This document shows, one piece after another, positions 34,995 through 43,842 of a DNA stretch of 64,000 nt. The stretch comes from Kribbella sp. VKM Ac-2569 (GTDB taxonomy: Bacteria > Actinomycetota > Actinomycetes > Propionibacteriales > Kribbellaceae), in contig NZ_SGXJ01000001.1 of assembly GCF_004216905.1 (NCBI RefSeq), positions 682,001-746,000 of the forward strand, given 5' to 3'. Under the pieces are notes generated by a model. That model did no database searches. It was not told where the DNA came from and was given only the letters and a program-made list of their open reading frames with translations. Positions within the stretch are counted from its first letter, which is position 1. Every line of letters begins with the position of its first letter. The position numbers were made by a program, and so were the translations under genes.

Positions 34995-35003
34995 TTATCC
35001 ACA
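34995..35003. promoter_or_regulatory. Single perfect DnaA-box-like nonamer
   Basis: TTATCCACA, identical to the E. coli DnaA box consensus, lies in the 93-base gap between the divergent pseudokinase and lipB genes. A lone nonamer can occur by chance; it is notable in such G+C-rich DNA. Confidence 0.4.
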
Positions 35004-35034
35004 GCCCAGGGCCCGGCCCCGATCAGCCCCCGCC

Positions 35035-35040
35035 TACACT
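35035..35040 (+). promoter_or_regulatory. -10 box of leaderless lipB
   Basis: TACACT lies seven bases before the GTG at 35048 (spacer CGAAGGC). The GAAGG in the spacer is too close to the start to act as a ribosome-binding site. Confidence 0.5.
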
Positions 35041-35047
35041 CGAAGGC

Positions 35048-35764
35048 GTGAGGGCTATCAGGTACGTGGAAGCCGGATTCGGCGCCGACGCGGTGGACTA
35101 CGAGACCGCGTGGACCGAGCAGCGACGACTGCACGCGGAGGTTGCCGAGGGCACCGGCTCGGACACGGTGATCCTGCTCGAGCACCCGCCGGTCTACACG
35201 GCGGGCAAGCGCACCGAGCCGCACGAGCGGCCGATGGACGGTACGCCGGTGGTCGACGTGGACCGCGGCGGCAAGATCACCTGGCACGGCCCCGGGCAAC
35301 TGGTCGGGTACCCGATCGTCAAGCTCGCCTCCCACGTGTACGTCGTGGACTACGTCCGGCGGCTCGAGGAGGCACTGATCGGCGTCTGCGCCGAGCTCGG
35401 CGTCAAGACCGGCCGGGTCAAGGGCCGCAGCGGCGTCTGGGTCGCGGCCGATGACCGCGGCCGCGAGCGGAAGATCGCCGCGATCGGCATCCGGGTCGCG
35501 CAGGGCGTGACCATGCACGGCTTCGCGCTGAACTGCAACAACGACCTGGCCTGGTTCGACCGGATCGTCCCGTGCGGCATCTCGGACGCCGACGTGACCA
35601 CGCTCTCCAAGGAGCTCGGCCGCGAGGTCTCGACCACCGAGGTCCTCGACTCGGTACGCCGGCATCTCGACGAGCTCCTCGCCTGGAACGAGTACGAGCG
35701 CAGCCCGGACATCGACCACCACGAGGAGCCCCCGACCGCGATTACCTACGGATTGACGGTCTGA
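35048..35764 (+). CDS. lipB: Octanoyl-[acyl-carrier-protein]:protein octanoyltransferase
   Basis: 238 residues from GTG 35048 ([12 protein letters not shown]). LipB blocks: [59 protein letters not shown] with the catalytic lysine, [11 protein letters not shown] and IVPCGI with the catalytic cysteine. It moves octanoate from acyl carrier protein to lipoyl domains such as those of SucB and GcvH; LipA, encoded 8 kb downstream, then inserts sulfur. The gene appears to be transcribed without a leader. Its last bases overlap the end of the convergent sulfatase gene by 19 bases. Confidence 0.96.
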   Translation: MRAIRYVEAGFGADAVDYETAWTEQRRLHAEVAEGTGSDTVILLEHPPVYTAGKRTEPHERPMDGTPVVDVDRGGKITWHGPGQLVGYPIVKLASHVYVVDYVRRLEEALIGVCAELGVKTGRVKGRSGVWVAADDRGRERKIAAIGIRVAQGVTMHGFALNCNNDLAWFDRIVPCGISDADVTTLSKELGREVSTTEVLDSVRRHLDELLAWNEYERSPDIDHHEEPPTAITYGLTV

Positions 35765-37125
35765 GCCTCAAGCCCAACCTCCGCACGCCAATCGGCGTGC
35801 AACGAGCGCAATCGGTCGACGATCTCCGGCTGCGCTGACAGGTGGTTGGTCTGCTCGCCAATGTCGTCAGCCAGGTTCGCGAGGAACCAGCCTTCCCCCA
35901 TCGGCGCGTGCTCGTAGTCACGCAGATGCCTGGTGTTGGCGTCGTCGGCCACCCAGCTGAGCTTCCACTCCCCCGACCGCACCGCCCACTGGAACCCGCA
36001 GTCCCAGTGCAGGTTCTCGTGCGCCACTTCGGCGATCCCGGCCAGCACGGGCAGGATGTCGACGCCGTCGGCATCGTCCACTGTCGCGCCCGCAGCCGCG
36101 GCCAGCGTGGGGACCAGGTCCATGGTGCTGACAAGTGCGCCCGTACGACGTCCCGCCGGCAGCTGGTCCGGCCAGCGCCAGAGCATCGGGATGCGGATGC
36201 CACCGTCCCACAGCGTGTACTTCGTCCCGCGCAACGGTGCGTTGTCGCCGAAATTGCAGGTCGATCCGCCGTTGTCGGTCACGTACACGACGATCGTGTC
36301 GTCGCCGGCCATGTCGAGCAGCCGCCCGATCTCCGCGTCCATCAGCTCCAGCTGGGCGAGGTAGTACTCGCGCCCGTGCGGCAGGTTCGGCACGATCACG
36401 TCGTCGTACCACTCCATGAACGGACCGTCCGCATCCGGCGACCAGTCGCGGAACGCCGGGAGCCCGCGCGCTTCCAGCTCGGAGTCCGGGAGCTGCCAGC
36501 AGAAATTGTGTACGGCGTTGAACGCCACCATGCAGAAGTACGGCCGCTCGTCCTCCGCGTCCATGAACTCCGCCGCGCGGCGACCGAACTCCGCGGTCAG
36601 GAAGCCCTCGTGCTCAACTGGCTCGTCGCCTGACAGCAGAGGCTGCACAGCCATGTGGTGCGCGGCCGGCTGACCGTACGACTCGACTGACTCGTCGGAG
36701 TGATGTAGGTAGTTCAGCCGCCCGAACGACTGCCCCGCCAGCCCGTACAGCGTCTCCTCGAACCCGTGGTGCGGCGGACACGCTCTGTCCCCCACACCCT
36801 CCTTCCCGTAGTGCACCTTGCCGAAGTACCCCGTCCGGTACCCCTGGTCGCGCAGGATCTCCGCGAGCGTCGGTACGTCGTCCGGCGGGAACGCGGCCGA
36901 GTCGAACCATTGGCCGCCCCACCGCTGCTGGTACCGCCCAGAGATGATCGACGCCCGTGACGGGCTGCAGATCGGCGCGGTCACGTAGGCGTCGGTGCAG
37001 CTCACTCCCTCGGCGGCGAGCCGGTCCAGCGCCGGAGTGCGTACGTCGGAGTGCACCCCGAGTCCACCGCGGTCGGCGTACCCGTGGTCGTCGGAAACGA
37101 TCAGCAGAATGTTCGGAGCGGGCAA
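35746..37125 (-). CDS. Cys-type sulfatase
   Basis: About 459 residues. The active-site signature CSPSR (in [16 protein letters not shown]) marks a sulfatase whose cysteine is converted to formylglycine; [11 protein letters not shown] supplies metal ligands, [10 protein letters not shown] and [20 protein letters not shown] are later family blocks. The start is uncertain: a TTG at 37125 with AGAGGA upstream gives [13 protein letters not shown], the usual N-terminus, while a GTG at 37164 adds 13 residues without a ribosome-binding site. No signal peptide is seen, so it looks cytosolic, unlike many secreted sulfatases. No formylglycine-generating enzyme or transporter is adjacent. Confidence 0.9.
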   Translation of the reverse strand: MPAPNILLIVSDDHGYADRGGLGVHSDVRTPALDRLAAEGVSCTDAYVTAPICSPSRASIISGRYQQRWGGQWFDSAAFPPDDVPTLAEILRDQGYRTGYFGKVHYGKEGVGDRACPPHHGFEETLYGLAGQSFGRLNYLHHSDESVESYGQPAAHHMAVQPLLSGDEPVEHEGFLTAEFGRRAAEFMDAEDERPYFCMVAFNAVHNFCWQLPDSELEARGLPAFRDWSPDADGPFMEWYDDVIVPNLPHGREYYLAQLELMDAEIGRLLDMAGDDTIVVYVTDNGGSTCNFGDNAPLRGTKYTLWDGGIRIPMLWRWPDQLPAGRRTGALVSTMDLVPTLAAAAGATVDDADGVDILPVLAGIAEVAHENLHWDCGFQWAVRSGEWKLSWVADDANTRHLRDYEHAPMGEGWFLANLADDIGEQTNHLSAQPEIVDRLRSLHADWRAEVGLEAQTVNP

Positions 37126-37140
37126 CAGCTCATCCTCTCG

Positions 37141-37261
37141 AAAGGCGCACAGCAGCCATCTCACCAGAAAACGCGCCTTTGGTGGGTCTACCCACCAGAT
37201 GCAGGGTTGGCGTCCGGGATCTCGGACGCCAACCCTGCATCGCGGACGTCAACCCACGATC
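37141..37261. repeat. Three nested palindromes between divergent sulfatase and membrane-protein genes
   Basis: AAAGGCGC/GCGCCTTT (37141-37148, 37173-37180), GGTGGGT-CT-ACCCACC (37181-37196) and a perfect 17-base-arm hairpin (37200-37216 with 37223-37239, arms TGCAGGGTTGGCGTCCG). The last arm is followed by a degenerate direct repeat: CGGACGCCAACCCTGCATCG at 37223-37242 and CGGACGTCAACCCACGATCG at 37242-37261. Confidence 0.65.
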
Positions 37262-37306
37262 GGGGGTGTGCCGAAGTGTCTGCGGCGTGTAACCGCAGTT
37301 CGTCGC

Positions 37307-37312
37307 TACCTT
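37307..37312 (+). promoter_or_regulatory. -10-like box of leaderless acidic-tail membrane protein gene
   Basis: TACCTT followed by six bases (GGGGGT) and the GTG at 37319. The arrangement closely resembles that before lipA (TACCCT then TGGGGGC and GTG). Confidence 0.4.
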
Positions 37313-37318
37313 GGGGGT

Positions 37319-38479
37319 GTGTCCAAATTTCTTGGGTTCTTGCTCGGCGTAGCTGTTGCTCTGGCCGGACCGGCCGTGTTCGGAGTCCTCGCGGCGCCGG
37401 GTGGTATCGAGCTGAACACGAAGGGGATGGCGCTTGCCTTCGGCATCGGCGCGCTGATCTTCTGGGCCGTGGTGTCGTACTTCTCCGGCGCCGGCGCGCT
37501 GGGGGCGTTCATCGCCTTCGGCGCCCTGATCTACTGCTGGCTCTGGATCCCGAACCGGACCACGAACTTCCTGAACGACGTCCCCGGCGTCACCAACGGG
37601 ATGATCGACGGGTCGAAGCAGTACACCCTGAACGGCGTGGTGCCGATCCTCGGGGTGATCTCGCTGGTGTACGCGATCCAGTTGATCGTCCACGGCGTCC
37701 AGCGCCGGCGGCGGGAGCGGGCCGACGCCGAGCGGCTGCAGCGCGAGCAGGAAGCCGCGCAGGCGCAGCAGGAGGCGGACGTCGCGGCCGTATATCCGGT
37801 TGCCGGAGGCACCTATCAGGCGCCGGCGGCGTACGAGGGTCACACGCGGTACGACGACCTCTTCGACGAGCCCGAGGCGGCGCAGCCGCGGAACCAGGCC
37901 GACGATCAGACGCGGCAGTTCCCGGCCGACGAGGCGGAGGAGTTCGAGCACACCCGCCAGTTCCCCGAGGCAGATGCCGAGAGCAACTACCCCGGCGAGG
38001 ACACGGTCATCGCCGCGCCTCCGGCGGCCGAGGAGCCAGTCGCAGAGCAGGAGTCGCCGAAGCCGGCAGCCCCTGTCGCGGAAGCGCCCGCCGCACAGCA
38101 GGAGCCCGTCGCACAGCAGGAGCCCGCAGATCAGCCGACTCCGGTAGCCGAGGCGAACGAGCCGGCTGAGGAGACTCAGCCGGTGGAGACCACGCCCCAG
38201 GCGGCCGCGCCCGTCGAGGAGACCCAGCCCGTAGAGGCAAAGCCCGAAGCGGTCGCGCCCCCCGTTGAGGAGACCCAGCAGGTCGAGGCGAAGCCGCAAG
38301 CGGTCGAGGAGACCCAGCCGGTTGAGACCAAGCCGCAGCCGGTGGAGGAGAAGAAGGCGGAGCGGAGTGTTTCGCCTCGGGAGCAGGTGGGGTCTCAGTA
38401 TCGGGAGCGGATGGAGAACCCGGAAGACACCGGGGAGTTCCACCTCGCGTTCGAGAACCCGGTGGTCAAGCCCGCCTGA
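37319..38479 (+). CDS. Membrane protein with long acidic Pro/Glu/Gln repeat tail
   Basis: 386 residues from GTG 37319. The N-terminal 130 residues contain about four membrane helices (KFLGFLLGVAVALAGPAVF, MALAFGIGALIFWAVVSYF, ALGAFIAFGALIYCWLWI, VVPILGVISLVYAIQLIV). A short charged coil with RRRRERADAERLQREQEAAQ follows, then about 200 disordered acidic residues with repeated EETQPVE/AKPE units, and a conserved-looking end REQVGSQYRERMENPEDTGEFHLAFENPV. The short peptides TRQFPA and TRQFPE may be phospho-threonine-type interaction sites. Function unknown; possibly an envelope scaffold. It converges with the LysR gene. Confidence 0.75.
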   Translation: MSKFLGFLLGVAVALAGPAVFGVLAAPGGIELNTKGMALAFGIGALIFWAVVSYFSGAGALGAFIAFGALIYCWLWIPNRTTNFLNDVPGVTNGMIDGSKQYTLNGVVPILGVISLVYAIQLIVHGVQRRRRERADAERLQREQEAAQAQQEADVAAVYPVAGGTYQAPAAYEGHTRYDDLFDEPEAAQPRNQADDQTRQFPADEAEEFEHTRQFPEADAESNYPGEDTVIAAPPAAEEPVAEQESPKPAAPVAEAPAAQQEPVAQQEPADQPTPVAEANEPAEETQPVETTPQAAAPVEETQPVEAKPEAVAPPVEETQQVEAKPQAVEETQPVETKPQPVEEKKAERSVSPREQVGSQYRERMENPEDTGEFHLAFENPVVKPA

Positions 38480-38488
38480 AAGTCAGGC
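38474..38488. repeat. Palindrome containing both stop codons of a convergent gene pair
   Basis: GCCTGA-AAG-TCAGGC: the plus-strand TGA (38477-38479) and the minus-strand TGA (38483-38485) sit in mirror positions. Confidence 0.6.
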
Positions 38489-39451
38489 AACGTGCATGCG
38501 CTGCTGGTGCTGATCCCGGCGCGCATGCTCGGTGATGGCCTCGTCGTACGCCGCGCTCGCCATCTGCAGCACGTCGCCGGCCATCTGCGCCCGAGGTGAG
38601 TCGGTGCTCCAAGCGAGCACCAACTTCCGGTGAATCGGGTCACCCACCAGAGTGCGAGTAGTGACGTCAGCCGAAAGCATCCGGTACGACGTGGGCGAGA
38701 TGAGCGCCACGCCCTGACCGCTGGTCACGAACCCCATAAGCACCGACGTGTCGACCGAATGGTGCTCGACCCGAGGCTGGAACCCAGCCGCCTCGCACGC
38801 CGCCCGGAACAGCACGTGGAACCCGCTGTCGTCCGGCGGCTCACCGATCCACTCCTCGGCCGACAGCGACGCCAGATCGACCTCACCACGCGCCCGCGAC
38901 GCTTCCGCTACCGGGTGGTCCGCCGACAAAGCGACGTACGCCGACTCTGACTCGACGACCGTGGTGGACTCGACCCCTGCCGGCAGCCGCAGCTCGAACC
39001 CGGGGAACTCCCGCAACAGCGCGAAGTCGAGCCGCCCGCTCTCCAGCTGCTGCAGCAGCACGCTGGTGGACCACTCGACCTCGATGCTCACCTGCTCGAT
39101 CTCGCCGTGGGCGCGGAGCCGGGACGCGATCCCGGACATCGGCGCGGTCGGGAACCCGCCGAGCCGGACCGCCGACGACTCGACCGCGGTCATCGCGGAC
39201 ACGGTCGCCGACAGGTGGTCGACGTCGACCAGGATGGCGCGCGCGCGATCAACGGCGTACCGGCCGAGCGGAGTCGGCTTGACGCCGGTGCGGGAGCGTT
39301 CGAACAACTCGCCGCCGAACGCGGCCTCGATCCGCTTCAGCTGCGCGGTCAGGCTCGGCTGGCTGACCTTGAGCCAGCGGGCGGCCCGTCCGACGGACCC
39401 CGCTTCTGCCACCAGGACCACCACCCGCAGGTGGCGCAGCTCAACGTTCAT
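38483..39451 (-). CDS. LysR family transcriptional regulator
   Basis: 322 residues from ATG 39451 (MNVELRHLRVVVLVAEAGSVGRAA). The winged helix-turn-helix is at about 1-60, with KVSQPSLTAQLKRIE as recognition region, and the effector domain follows, with SALSADHPVAE- and TSGQGVALISP-type segments of the LysR co-inducer fold. LysR proteins usually regulate a divergent gene, but nothing divergent is adjacent here: the ABC exporter genes are on the same strand upstream. A TACGGT box lies eight bases before the ATG. The target is unknown. Confidence 0.9.
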   Translation of the reverse strand: MNVELRHLRVVVLVAEAGSVGRAARWLKVSQPSLTAQLKRIEAAFGGELFERSRTGVKPTPLGRYAVDRARAILVDVDHLSATVSAMTAVESSAVRLGGFPTAPMSGIASRLRAHGEIEQVSIEVEWSTSVLLQQLESGRLDFALLREFPGFELRLPAGVESTTVVESESAYVALSADHPVAEASRARGEVDLASLSAEEWIGEPPDDSGFHVLFRAACEAAGFQPRVEHHSVDTSVLMGFVTSGQGVALISPTSYRMLSADVTTRTLVGDPIHRKLVLAWSTDSPRAQMAGDVLQMASAAYDEAITEHARRDQHQQRMHVA

Positions 39452-39508
39452 GCGTTGAGACCGTAGTCGAGGTCTACACACAGCACACAGCGACCCTACA
39501 TTGCGGTT

Positions 39509-39556
39509 TCGTCACAGCCGGGCCCGGAGCTGTAACGCCGGGCCCGGTTGTGACGA
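39509..39556 (-). terminator. Terminator after the ABC-2 exporter operon
   Basis: Arms of 19 bases (39509-39527 and 39538-39556) with one mismatch and a ten-base loop; each arm holds the 10-base palindrome CCGGGCCCGG. Confidence 0.8.
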
Positions 39557-39560
39557 TGTG

Positions 39561-40727
39561 CTACCTCGATTCGAGCGCCAGAGCCTCGCGGTAACCGAGA
39601 CGACGGCCGGTCTGCAGCAGGGTGCGTTCGTACAGCCGCGCGCCCATCCGGACGATCAGCACGGTGGCGGCCAGCAGCAGCGCGATCGCGACCAGCGGCT
39701 GCCAGATCGGCACGTCCTCGGTCAGCATCCGGCCCGGCATCGACATCGACGACGCGATCGGGACGAACGACGCCACGGTCTTGGCCGACGACCCCGCGAA
39801 GACCGAGAAGAAGAACGGGATCATCAGGATCATCTGCCCCGGCAGCGTGGTCGACCCGAGGTCCTCCTGCCGCGTGGCCAGCGATCCGGCGACCGCCCAG
39901 AGCCCGGCGAGCGCGACGAACCCGAGCACGAAGAACACCACGAACCACCCGGCGACCGGCGCGACCACTTCGAGGATGTCGGCCTGGTCGGTGGCGAGCA
40001 GCCCGATCAGGGACGCACCCGCGATCACCACGATCTGGGTCAGCGCCAGCACCGTGTTGCCCAGCACCTTCCCCCACAGCAGCGACCGGATCGGCACTGC
40101 GGCGGCCAGGATCTCGACGACCCGGCTCTCCTTCTCTTGTACGACGCTCTGCGCGATCATCATCCCGAAACCGAGCGCGGTCATGTAGAACACCAACGCC
40201 AGCCCGATGTTCACGAAGTCGGAGACGATGTCCGGCAACGGGCCCGGGTTCAGCAACTGCAACGAGACCTTCGTGCCGGCGTGCAACTCCGCCGGGCTCA
40301 GTCCCGCCTTCCCGGCGTTCGTTTCCATCCCGACGGCCGCGGCCGCTTCGCGCAGGGCGCCTTCGACCCCCGAGTCGACGCGGTCCTTACCGAGGACGAC
40401 GTACCCGTCCGCGTCCGGCAGCAGCGCGGCCTTCACCTTGCCGTCCGTGACCGCCTTCTCAGCGGCCGGCCGGTCGGCGAAGCGGGTCGTTTCGTAACCG
40501 TCGCCGCCCGCAGTCGCCGACGCCGTCTGAACGACCTTCTGACCTCCGTCGTCGATGACCCCGATCTTGTCCGGGCCGCCCTTGCCGGCGAGGATCGCGG
40601 GCAGGATCACCGCCACCATCACGATCAGTAGCATCACCAGCGTCGAGCCGATGAAGGTCTTGTCCCGCAGCTTCGTGGTGATCTCGCGCTCGGCGATCAG
40701 CACCCACGGCTTGTCCAGTGTCTTCAT
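39561..40727 (-). CDS. ABC-2 type transporter permease (NatB-like)
   Basis: 388 residues. One N-terminal membrane helix (FIGSTLVMLLIVMVAVILPAIL) is followed by a large extracytoplasmic region of about 120 residues, then five helices including VFYMTALGFGMMIAQSVVQEKESRVVEILAAAVPIR, the ABC-2 coupling motif. This matches NatB/YhaP-type permeases, which export sodium or other small compounds, although many homologues have no known substrate. ATG overlaps the stop of the ATPase gene (ATGA). A strong hairpin follows. Confidence 0.9.
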   Translation of the reverse strand: MKTLDKPWVLIAEREITTKLRDKTFIGSTLVMLLIVMVAVILPAILAGKGGPDKIGVIDDGGQKVVQTASATAGGDGYETTRFADRPAAEKAVTDGKVKAALLPDADGYVVLGKDRVDSGVEGALREAAAAVGMETNAGKAGLSPAELHAGTKVSLQLLNPGPLPDIVSDFVNIGLALVFYMTALGFGMMIAQSVVQEKESRVVEILAAAVPIRSLLWGKVLGNTVLALTQIVVIAGASLIGLLATDQADILEVVAPVAGWFVVFFVLGFVALAGLWAVAGSLATRQEDLGSTTLPGQMILMIPFFFSVFAGSSAKTVASFVPIASSMSMPGRMLTEDVPIWQPLVAIALLLAATVLIVRMGARLYERTLLQTGRRLGYREALALESR

Positions 40728-41605
40728 CGGGTCGCCTCCCGGAAGACGTCGCTCAGTGCCACCCGCTCCGGCCCGAACTCGAGCACCGGTCCGCGGCTGA
40801 TCGCCTCCTGCAGGATCTTCTGCTCCACGGCTCCGTCCAGTACGTCGAACAACGCCGTACCGCCGGCCACGTCGCGCACCTGGATCCCCCGCACGTCACG
40901 CAGCCACCCGGCGTCGCCGTCCACGACCAAGCGGTACGTCGACGTAGGCCCGGCCGCCAACTCGGACACGGCACCCGCCGCAACGACCTTGCCGCGGGAC
41001 AGTACGACGAGGTCGTCGCACAGCCGCTCGACCAGGTCGAGCTGGTGGCTGGAGAACAGCACCGGCACGTCCGACGTCACCTCCTCGCGGAGCAGGTCGA
41101 CCATCGCGTCGACAGCGAGCGGGTCGAGGCCGCTGAACGGCTCGTCCAGCACCAGCGCGATCGGCTCGTGGACCAGCGCGGCCGCGATCTGCACCCGTTG
41201 CTGGTTGCCCAGCGACAGCGTCTCGAGTACGTCGGACGCACGCTCGGCCAGCCCGAGCCGCCCGAGGATCTTGTCGGTCCGCGCGGCGGCGCGCTCCTGG
41301 TCGAGCCCGTGCAGCCGGCCGAAGAACACCAGCTGGTCGCGGATCTTCATCTTCGGGTACAGCCCGCGTTCCTCGGGCATGTAGCCGAAGTCCCGGCGTA
41401 CGTCCTGCGTCAGCGGCTTGTCCTGCCACCGCACCTCGCCGGCCGTCGCGGCCAGGACCCCGAGGATGATCCGCATCGTCGTCGTCTTCCCGGCCCCGTT
41501 GGCCCCGACGAATCCGGTCATCCGTCCCGGTACGACGTCGAAGGTCACGTCGTCCAGCGCCAGATGATCACCGAACCGCCGGGTGAGCCCAGCCACCCTC
41601 AGCAT
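40724..41605 (-). CDS. ABC-2 exporter ATP-binding protein (NatA-like)
   Basis: 293 residues. Walker A GANGAGKTTT, signature LSLGNQQRVQ, Walker B LVLDEPFSGLD and switch His in LFSSHQLDLV. The C-terminal 80 residues (from GPTSTYRLVVDGDAG) form the extra domain typical of NatA/YhaQ-type exporter ATPases. First gene of a two-gene operon with the permease. The response-regulator operon lies upstream on the same strand after 131 bases, so this transporter could be among its targets. Confidence 0.92.
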   Translation of the reverse strand: MLRVAGLTRRFGDHLALDDVTFDVVPGRMTGFVGANGAGKTTTMRIILGVLAATAGEVRWQDKPLTQDVRRDFGYMPEERGLYPKMKIRDQLVFFGRLHGLDQERAAARTDKILGRLGLAERASDVLETLSLGNQQRVQIAAALVHEPIALVLDEPFSGLDPLAVDAMVDLLREEVTSDVPVLFSSHQLDLVERLCDDLVVLSRGKVVAAGAVSELAAGPTSTYRLVVDGDAGWLRDVRGIQVRDVAGGTALFDVLDGAVEQKILQEAISRGPVLEFGPERVALSDVFREATR

Positions 41606-41736
41606 GTGTCACCGTTCCCATCAGCTTTCAGCCCCCGGCCGGGCGCTCGCCCGACACTCCTAAAGCTAGCCAGCCGAGGTGTGCCGGCACGTCGCCCGTG
41701 AGGGTGATCGCCGGCGTCATCCGTACGACGGATGGA

Positions 41737-42408
41737 TCAGCCGGTCGGGTCGTCGCCCGGGGTGACGAGGCCGCATTCGTACGCGAACACGACGGCCTGG
41801 ACCCGGTCGCGCAGGCCGAGTTTCAGCAGCACGCGTGACACGTGGGTCTTGACCGTCGCCTCACCGACATACAGCTGGGAGGCGATCTCGGTGTTGGTCA
41901 GGCCGCGGGCGATCAGCCCGAGCACCTCGCGCTCCCGCTCGGTCAGCTCCGCGAGCAGATCCGGCCGGTACACCCGTTCTCCCTTGCCGGTGAATCGTTT
42001 GATCACCCGCCGGGTCACCTCGGGAGCGAGCAACGCGTGCCCGGAGTGCACGACCTGGATCGCCTCCACCAGGTCCTCGGGCGCGGTGTTCTTGAGCAGG
42101 AAGCCGCTCGCACCGGCCCCGAGCGACTCGAAGAGGTAGTCGTCCCGGTCGAAGGTGGTGAGGATGACGACCTTTCCGGCGTCCTCCGCGACGATCCGCT
42201 GGGTCGCGGTGATCCCGTCCATCCCGGGCATCTGGACATCCATCAGTACGACGTCCGGCCGCAACGCCAGCGCCAGCTCGATCGCCTTCTCGCCGTCCGA
42301 TGCCTCGCCGACCACCTCGATCTCCGGCTCGACCGACAGGATCATCCGGAACCCGGCCCGCACCAGGTCCTGGTCGTCGACCAGCAGCACCCGCATCGGG
42401 TCAGTCAC
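41737..42408 (-). CDS. NarL/LuxR family two-component response regulator
   Basis: 223 residues from GTG 42408, preceded by GGGGAGAAG. Receiver domain: VLLVDDQDLVRAGF acidic pocket, phospho-acceptor Asp in VVLMDVQMPGMDG, Thr in VVILTTFDRDDY and Lys in GFLLKNTAPE. Output domain: LuxR helix-turn-helix with LTEREREVLGLIARGLTNTEIA and VGEATVKTHVSRVLLKLGLRDRVQAV. It overlaps the end of the kinase gene by eight bases. The partner kinase is a membrane HK7-type enzyme. Confidence 0.95.
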   Translation of the reverse strand: MTDPMRVLLVDDQDLVRAGFRMILSVEPEIEVVGEASDGEKAIELALALRPDVVLMDVQMPGMDGITATQRIVAEDAGKVVILTTFDRDDYLFESLGAGASGFLLKNTAPEDLVEAIQVVHSGHALLAPEVTRRVIKRFTGKGERVYRPDLLAELTEREREVLGLIARGLTNTEIASQLYVGEATVKTHVSRVLLKLGLRDRVQAVVFAYECGLVTPGDDPTG

Positions 42409-43786
42409 GTACTTCTCCCCCAGCCAATGGACGGTTCTGCGGATCCAGTGGGATCCGGACCCGGACCCGGAATCCTCCCACGGGCCGCGGGCCGATCTCG
42501 CTCTCGCCGCCGAGCAGGCCGACCCGTTCGCGGATCCCGACATGACCGAGCCGGCTGCCGACCGGGGCGTGTTTCGGGCGGCCGTCGTCGAGCACCTCGA
42601 GCTCGATCGCCTCACCGAGATAACGCAGTGTGACGTGGGCGCTGCGGGCCGTCGAGTGTTTGCGGACGTTCGCGAGCGCCTCCTGGGCGATCCGGTACAC
42701 CGACACCGACACAGTCTTGGGCAGCTCGGCCGGCGATCCGATCTGGTGGAAGCCGACCTCCAGACCCAGGCTGTTCGCCTCCGCGATCAGCGCGGGCAAC
42801 CGGTCCGCGCCGGCCTGCGGCTCCTTGGGATCCGGCGTACCGATATCGAGGTCAGGGTCCGCCGAGCGGAGCATGCCGAGCAGCTGGCGCATCTCGTTCA
42901 CCGCGCTCCGGCTGGACTCCTCGATCACGTTCAGCGCGTTCTTCGCCGCGTCCGGGTCGGCGTCCATCACCCGCCGGGCGCCTCCGGCCTGAATGCCGAT
43001 GCTGCTGATGTGGTGGGCGACGACGTCGTGCAGTTCGCGGGAGATGCGCAGCCGCTCGTCGATCACCGCGCGCCGCGAGTTCGCCTCCTGCTGCGCCGCC
43101 AGCTCGGTCGCCTGCTGCTCGAGCTCGAACCGCTGCCGCGCGGTCGCCCACGCGGTCCGGCCCCAGAAGTACGCGCCGAAGAAGTAGAGGACGTTCAGCG
43201 CGACCGCGATGATCACGCTCGAGACGTACGGCGAGAAAAGGGCGTGGTTCGGCCCCTCGAGCGCGTTGTTGCGCAGCGCTGTGACGAAGTTGAGCGCCAG
43301 CCAGCCGAACATCACGATGAAGACGACCGCGACCGCCGCCTTCATCAACCGCCGGTCCCGCGCCCACGCGACGGCCGCGTAGATCGCCATGAACATCGTC
43401 GCCTGGGTGACCAGGTTGCCCGCGAACGCGAACATCGCCCGTTCCCCGTTCACCACGAACAGCACCGCGACCGCCAGCAGCACCGGGACCGGCCACCGGC
43501 GCCGGAAGCACAACGGCAGCGCGGCGGCCGCACTCAGCACGTACGGCTCGACGCCGCCGATCCCCAGGTCCACGTGCGTCGGCGAGGCGCCGCGGGCGAG
43601 CTCGGTTGCGAACAGGCCCGCGACCGCCATCCCGAGACCGAGCAGTACGTCGTACCGCTGCTCGCGGGCGGTCGGCGCGGGACGGGTCCAGCCGCGCACC
43701 CCGGTACGGGATCCAGTACCGGATCCCGTACCGGACGCCGGCGGGGTGCCCGGTTCGGCATCCGTACGCAGCTCAACGGTGGACAT
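42401..43786 (-). CDS. Membrane sensor histidine kinase (HisKA_3, HK7 type)
   Basis: 461 residues. A Ser/Gly/Thr-rich N-terminal linker is followed by about five to six membrane helices (residues about 45-215), the dimerisation/phospho-acceptor helix with RISRELHDVVAHHISSIGIQAG (His), and an ATPase domain with N-box NVRKHSTA, LEVLDDG and GHVGIRERVGLLGG. This is the kinase class that pairs with LuxR-type regulators. A TAGGGT box lies eight bases before its ATG, suggesting a leaderless start in the 56-base gap shared with lipA. The signal sensed is unknown. Confidence 0.94.
   Translation of the reverse strand: MSTVELRTDAEPGTPPASGTGSGTGSRTGVRGWTRPAPTAREQRYDVLLGLGMAVAGLFATELARGASPTHVDLGIGGVEPYVLSAAAALPLCFRRRWPVPVLLAVAVLFVVNGERAMFAFAGNLVTQATMFMAIYAAVAWARDRRLMKAAVAVVFIVMFGWLALNFVTALRNNALEGPNHALFSPYVSSVIIAVALNVLYFFGAYFWGRTAWATARQRFELEQQATELAAQQEANSRRAVIDERLRISRELHDVVAHHISSIGIQAGGARRVMDADPDAAKNALNVIEESSRSAVNEMRQLLGMLRSADPDLDIGTPDPKEPQAGADRLPALIAEANSLGLEVGFHQIGSPAELPKTVSVSVYRIAQEALANVRKHSTARSAHVTLRYLGEAIELEVLDDGRPKHAPVGSRLGHVGIRERVGLLGGESEIGPRPVGGFRVRVRIPLDPQNRPLAGGEVRD
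43701..43734. repeat. Inverted repeat within the kinase N-terminal linker codons
   Basis: Perfect 14-base arms (CCGGTACGGGATCC at 43701-43714 and complement at 43721-43734) around six bases. It encodes the repetitive Ser-Gly-Thr linker, so codon repetition alone could create it. Confidence 0.6.
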
Positions 43787-43829
43787 AGCCCATCACCCTA
43801 CGGGTGGGACGGCCCTGATTCCTGGCGCG

Positions 43830-43835
43830 TACCCT
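43830..43835 (+). promoter_or_regulatory. -10 box of leaderless lipA
   Basis: TACCCT is followed by seven bases (TGGGGGC) and the GTG at 43843. The divergent kinase box TAGGGT is at 43795-43800, so two promoters are packed into 56 bases. Confidence 0.5.
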
Positions 43836-43842
43836 TGGGGGC

